A stretch of DNA of 19,042 bases from the NCBI GenBank assembly GCA_030374735.1, contig JASCIV010000470.1:1-19042 (forward strand), written 5' to 3'. Position numbers and translations under genes: made by a program. Of the stretch, positions 17,471-19,042 are shown piece after piece (position 1 is the first letter of the stretch; every line of letters starts with the position of its first letter). The notes below the pieces were generated by a model. It worked only from the letters and a program-made list of their open reading frames with translations. It had not been told where the DNA came from and searched no databases. This stretch comes from Gracilaria caudata. Lineage: Eukaryota; Rhodophyta; Florideophyceae; Gracilariales; Gracilariaceae.

Positions 17471-17518
17471 TCAGTGGCAGATGGGCGCAAGCAAATGCTT
17501 GCGCCCAACTGCCACTGA
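17471..17518. repeat. 48-nt near-perfect palindrome (23-bp arms)
   Basis: Arms 17471-17493 and 17496-17518 are reverse complements at 22 of 23 positions; the single mismatch is A-A at arm position 11, and the loop is only AA. The arms start TCAGTGGCAG and end GGGCGCAAGCA. The tight turn favours DNA cruciform or a very short-looped hairpin. There is no ORF and no flanking duplication. Confidence 0.85.
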
Positions 17519-17579
17519 TATCTGCAGCTCCAAATCGTCAACTCTCGAGAGCATCTTGCCAAACGTACAAGCGCACGCC

Positions 17580-17629
17580 GGCGGTATATCGTACTATGCA
17601 TAGATACTGACCGTACGACGGCACACGCC
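17580..17629. repeat. Weak interrupted inverted repeat
   Basis: GGCG (17580-17583) and TCGTAC (17589-17594) pair with GTACGA (17613-17618) and CGCC (17626-17629), with the palindrome TATGCATA (17595-17602) inside. It is much weaker than its neighbours and may be chance. Confidence 0.35.
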
Positions 17630-17703
17630 AAACAAACATCATCGCAACGTAATACAAAGAGCTGTACCTTTTGGATGCGAGCTCCAAAGCTCAACGCAAG
17701 CGC

Positions 17704-17720
17704 CCGATCGGTCCGATCGG
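17704..17720. repeat. Direct/palindromic repeat of CCGATCGG
   Basis: Two copies of the palindrome CCGATCGG (17704-17711 and 17713-17720) separated by one T, so the whole is also a 17-nt palindrome around the T. Could be a paired binding site. Confidence 0.5.
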
Positions 17721-18085
17721 CCACGAAGCCAAAAGAACAGCACGCTCTGCAAGAAGATATTAGCGCCAGCAAGCGAGCCCAATAAGTGGCATGCACGATA
17801 ACGAAGAACCAATCGAAGTGCTATTGCCACGTCAACGAATCAACACCGTCTCCCCAAAAAAGCACCACGCGCCGCACAAAATCGAATCCCTCACCCTCCA
17901 CCGCCGCTCCCGCCGCCGCTACAACCAGCACTGACATTATTCACGTTCAACAAACGTGCAGCATTTGAGCAAAACTCACCGCACAAACCGCGACTGTTTC
18001 AGTGTGACAATGATCACCATGGTTCCCCCCGTGGTCACCCTCCCCCCTTCCTCGCCGTCACACCCCGCAAGCACCCCCTGCCCCC

Positions 18086-18116
18086 ACGCGCGCGAAAAAG
18101 TTTTTCGCGCTCGCGT
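18086..18116. repeat. Palindrome around GCGCGAAAAA-g-TTTTTCGCGC
   Basis: A perfect 10-bp inverted repeat (18090-18099 and 18101-18110) around one G, extended to ACGC/GCGT at the outside after a 2-nt bulge. The A5/T5 core with CGCG ends is unlikely to be explained by GC bias alone. Confidence 0.6.
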
Positions 18117-18170
18117 CGCCGATAGAACAACAGCATATCACAACCGCTGTCGAAAGAGCGCTAGTAGAAT

Positions 18171-18227
18171 GCGTGCACGCCTCTATGAGACGCTGCGATC
18201 GCAGCGTTTCATAACAGGCGTGCACGC
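18171..18227. repeat. 57-nt near-perfect palindrome centred on GCGATCGC
   Basis: The left arm (18171-18198) and right arm (18199-18227) pair over GCGTGCACGCCT at the outside and ACGCTGCGA at the centre, with TATGA between, needing one extra base and two mismatches. The core CGCTGCGATCGCAGCG (18191-18206) is perfectly palindromic, so there is no loop. No ORF and no target-site duplication. Confidence 0.85.
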
Positions 18228-18293
18228 GTGCAAAACGCCCAACAAACCCCACACACGCGCACCCAGCAGCCACATCATGTGCGCAACAGGACA

Positions 18294-18351
18294 GGGGGCT
18301 CAACAAGTGAAACACGCGCGGCGTGACGACGTTTCACCAGCACAAGCCCCC
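18294..18351. repeat. 58-nt interrupted inverted repeat
   Basis: GGGGGCT (18294-18300) pairs with AGCCCCC (18345-18351) and GTGAAAC (18307-18313) with GTTTCAC (18331-18337), with near-equal internal loops of 6 and 7 nt. ACGC/GCGT (18314-18324) can close the tip with a 6-nt bulge. Confidence 0.65.
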
Positions 18352-18486
18352 GAGTCTTTCTCCGCACTGGCCACTCCAAGTGGCACCCCCCGCCGCACAC
18401 CGCTCACCCTCCGCCCGTCCCCCTGCCCAAGAAAAAAAAAACGGCGCGGAAGCGTCCAGAAACAAAGCCCCCACACGTGCGCTTTT

Positions 18487-18514
18487 ACACACACACACAC
18501 GCACGCACGCACGC
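18487..18514. repeat. (CA)n followed by (GCAC)n simple repeat
   Basis: A CA dinucleotide run passes directly into three or more copies of GCAC. Simple-sequence DNA in the C/A-biased block. Confidence 0.8.
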
Positions 18515-18531
18515 AGTGACGCGGCTGAGTC

Positions 18532-18570
18532 AGCACAAGCGAGCGCCGCCGCTCACAAAGCGCCGGTGCT
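18532..18570. repeat. Interrupted inverted repeat
   Basis: AGCAC (18532-18536) pairs with GTGCT (18566-18570) and GAGCG (18541-18545) with CGCTC (18550-18554) around a 4-nt loop. Weak, and may reflect GC-rich composition. Confidence 0.4.
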
Positions 18571-18634
18571 ATTCGCGCAGACGTGTCACAAACGGCGCAG
18601 CGCCCACGCCGCGCCCATCCCAACCCGCTCAAAA

Positions 18635-18650
18635 CGCGCGCGCGCGCGCG
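18635..18650. repeat. (CG)8 alternating run
   Basis: Alternating C and G for 16 nt, the classic sequence type able to adopt left-handed Z-DNA. Composition makes such runs common here. Confidence 0.7.
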
Positions 18651-18891
18651 GGTAGACAAGCCAGCACGGCAAACAAGCCCCGCGCCGCCGGCCACGCCAA
18701 ACGGCAAAGCGCCGCTCAACCAAAGCCCCCCCCCCACCAAAACCGCGCAGCATTCGCCCCGCCAGCCAACACCTTCCAATGGCGCACCAGCACCGCCGCC
18801 TCAAAACGCGCAAGCCATGCGGCCCGCACCCCCCAAAACGCACGCGCGCACGCACGCGCGGCACAGCGCACGCGCACGTGCACACATATGC

Positions 18892-18907
18892 GCGACACGC
18901 GTGTCGC
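18892..18907. repeat. 16-nt perfect palindrome with ACGCGT core
   Basis: GCGACACGCGTGTCGC is its own reverse complement. The centre ACGCGT equals the MCB-type element bound by cell-cycle factors in fungi; whether it acts here is unknown. Confidence 0.5.
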
Positions 18908-19042
18908 ACGCCACCCCTCGCACGCACGCAGCACGTGCGCGCCACGGCCCGCAGCGCGCTCGCGCACCGCTCCCGTCCGCAGCGCGAGGCATCCGCAGCT
19001 CCGGACTTCCGCCCCTCAAACGCGCCACCGTCCGCGCCATCG

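Larger units (their letters stand above)
17900..19042. other. GC-rich, C/A-biased region at the right edge
   Basis: No gene with supporting features. The + strand is strongly C/A-rich and the - strand G/T-rich, resembling in mirror image the 3' flank of the zinc-finger gene at the left edge. This would fit the flank of a gene lying beyond the right edge. A - strand frame from 19040 to 18801 begins with ATG close to the edge, but it is of pure composition-bias type. Contents include several palindromes, CA/CGCA and CG repeats, a TGAGTCA site inside an 11-nt palindrome (18524-18534), and a CACGTG box (18875-18880). Confidence 0.45.

Noticed and set aside
17117..18227. The long palindromes as copies of one foldback transposon
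   Set aside because: Arms of the individual palindromes share no common sequence and the flanks show no target-site duplications.
17956..19040. Several 80-190 codon frames on both strands at the right edge
   Set aside because: All are composition-driven (Arg/Ala/Cys or Pro/Thr/His text over simple repeats) and contradict one another.
1..19042. CRISPR array, prokaryotic operon or bacterial contamination
   Set aside because: No regularly spaced identical repeats, wide intergenic gaps, and eukaryote-specific genes (V-ATPase subunit H, C2H2 factor).

Overview
The window looks like nuclear DNA of a unicellular, intron-poor, plastid-bearing eukaryote, most likely a red alga of the Porphyridium kind. 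Four things point there. All six protein genes read as single uninterrupted exons. There are no bacterial operon spacings or ribosome binding sites. A V-ATPase subunit and a C2H2 zinc-finger factor sit beside a glucose-6-phosphate isomerase of the plant cytosolic type. There is also a histidine kinase resembling the chloroplast sensor kinase (CSK/Hik2) line, with a transit-peptide-like start. The species assignment is inference; the gene identities rest on motifs visible in the translations.

Layout from left to right: a three-finger C2H2 protein (+, 37-1125, possibly starting left of the window); a 1.6 kb low-complexity intergenic region; cytosolic-type glucose-6-phosphate isomerase (+, 2717-4393); V-ATPase subunit H (+, 5029-6564); tail-to-tail with it, the CSK-like sensor kinase (-, 6825-8516); a 1.4 kb divergent spacer; then two same-strand paralogous membrane proteins of a family I do not recognise (+, 9907-11283 and 12924-14429). 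Between the two paralogs lies what looks like decayed coding sequence (11284-11924), whose first part continues the frame of the first paralog past its TGA. From 14430 to the right edge there is 4.6 kb without a credible gene. It contains an AT-rich block (about 15.4-17.1 kb) followed by a very GC-rich, C/A-biased block (about 17.9-19.0 kb).

The known genes do not form a pathway: they are housekeeping or regulatory genes (glycolysis, vacuolar acidification, plastid redox sensing, transcription) that happen to be neighbours. Two things stand out. One is the tandem pair of secretory-pathway proteins: signal peptide, Pro/Ser/Thr stalk, conserved four-cysteine pattern, and a strongly conserved three-helix membrane core. 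The other is a run of long, unrelated inverted repeats between about 17.1 and 18.6 kb, several near-perfect over 23 to 40 bp arms, with no gene to explain them. Base composition falls from very GC-rich at the left to AT-rich around 16 kb and rises steeply again at the right edge.
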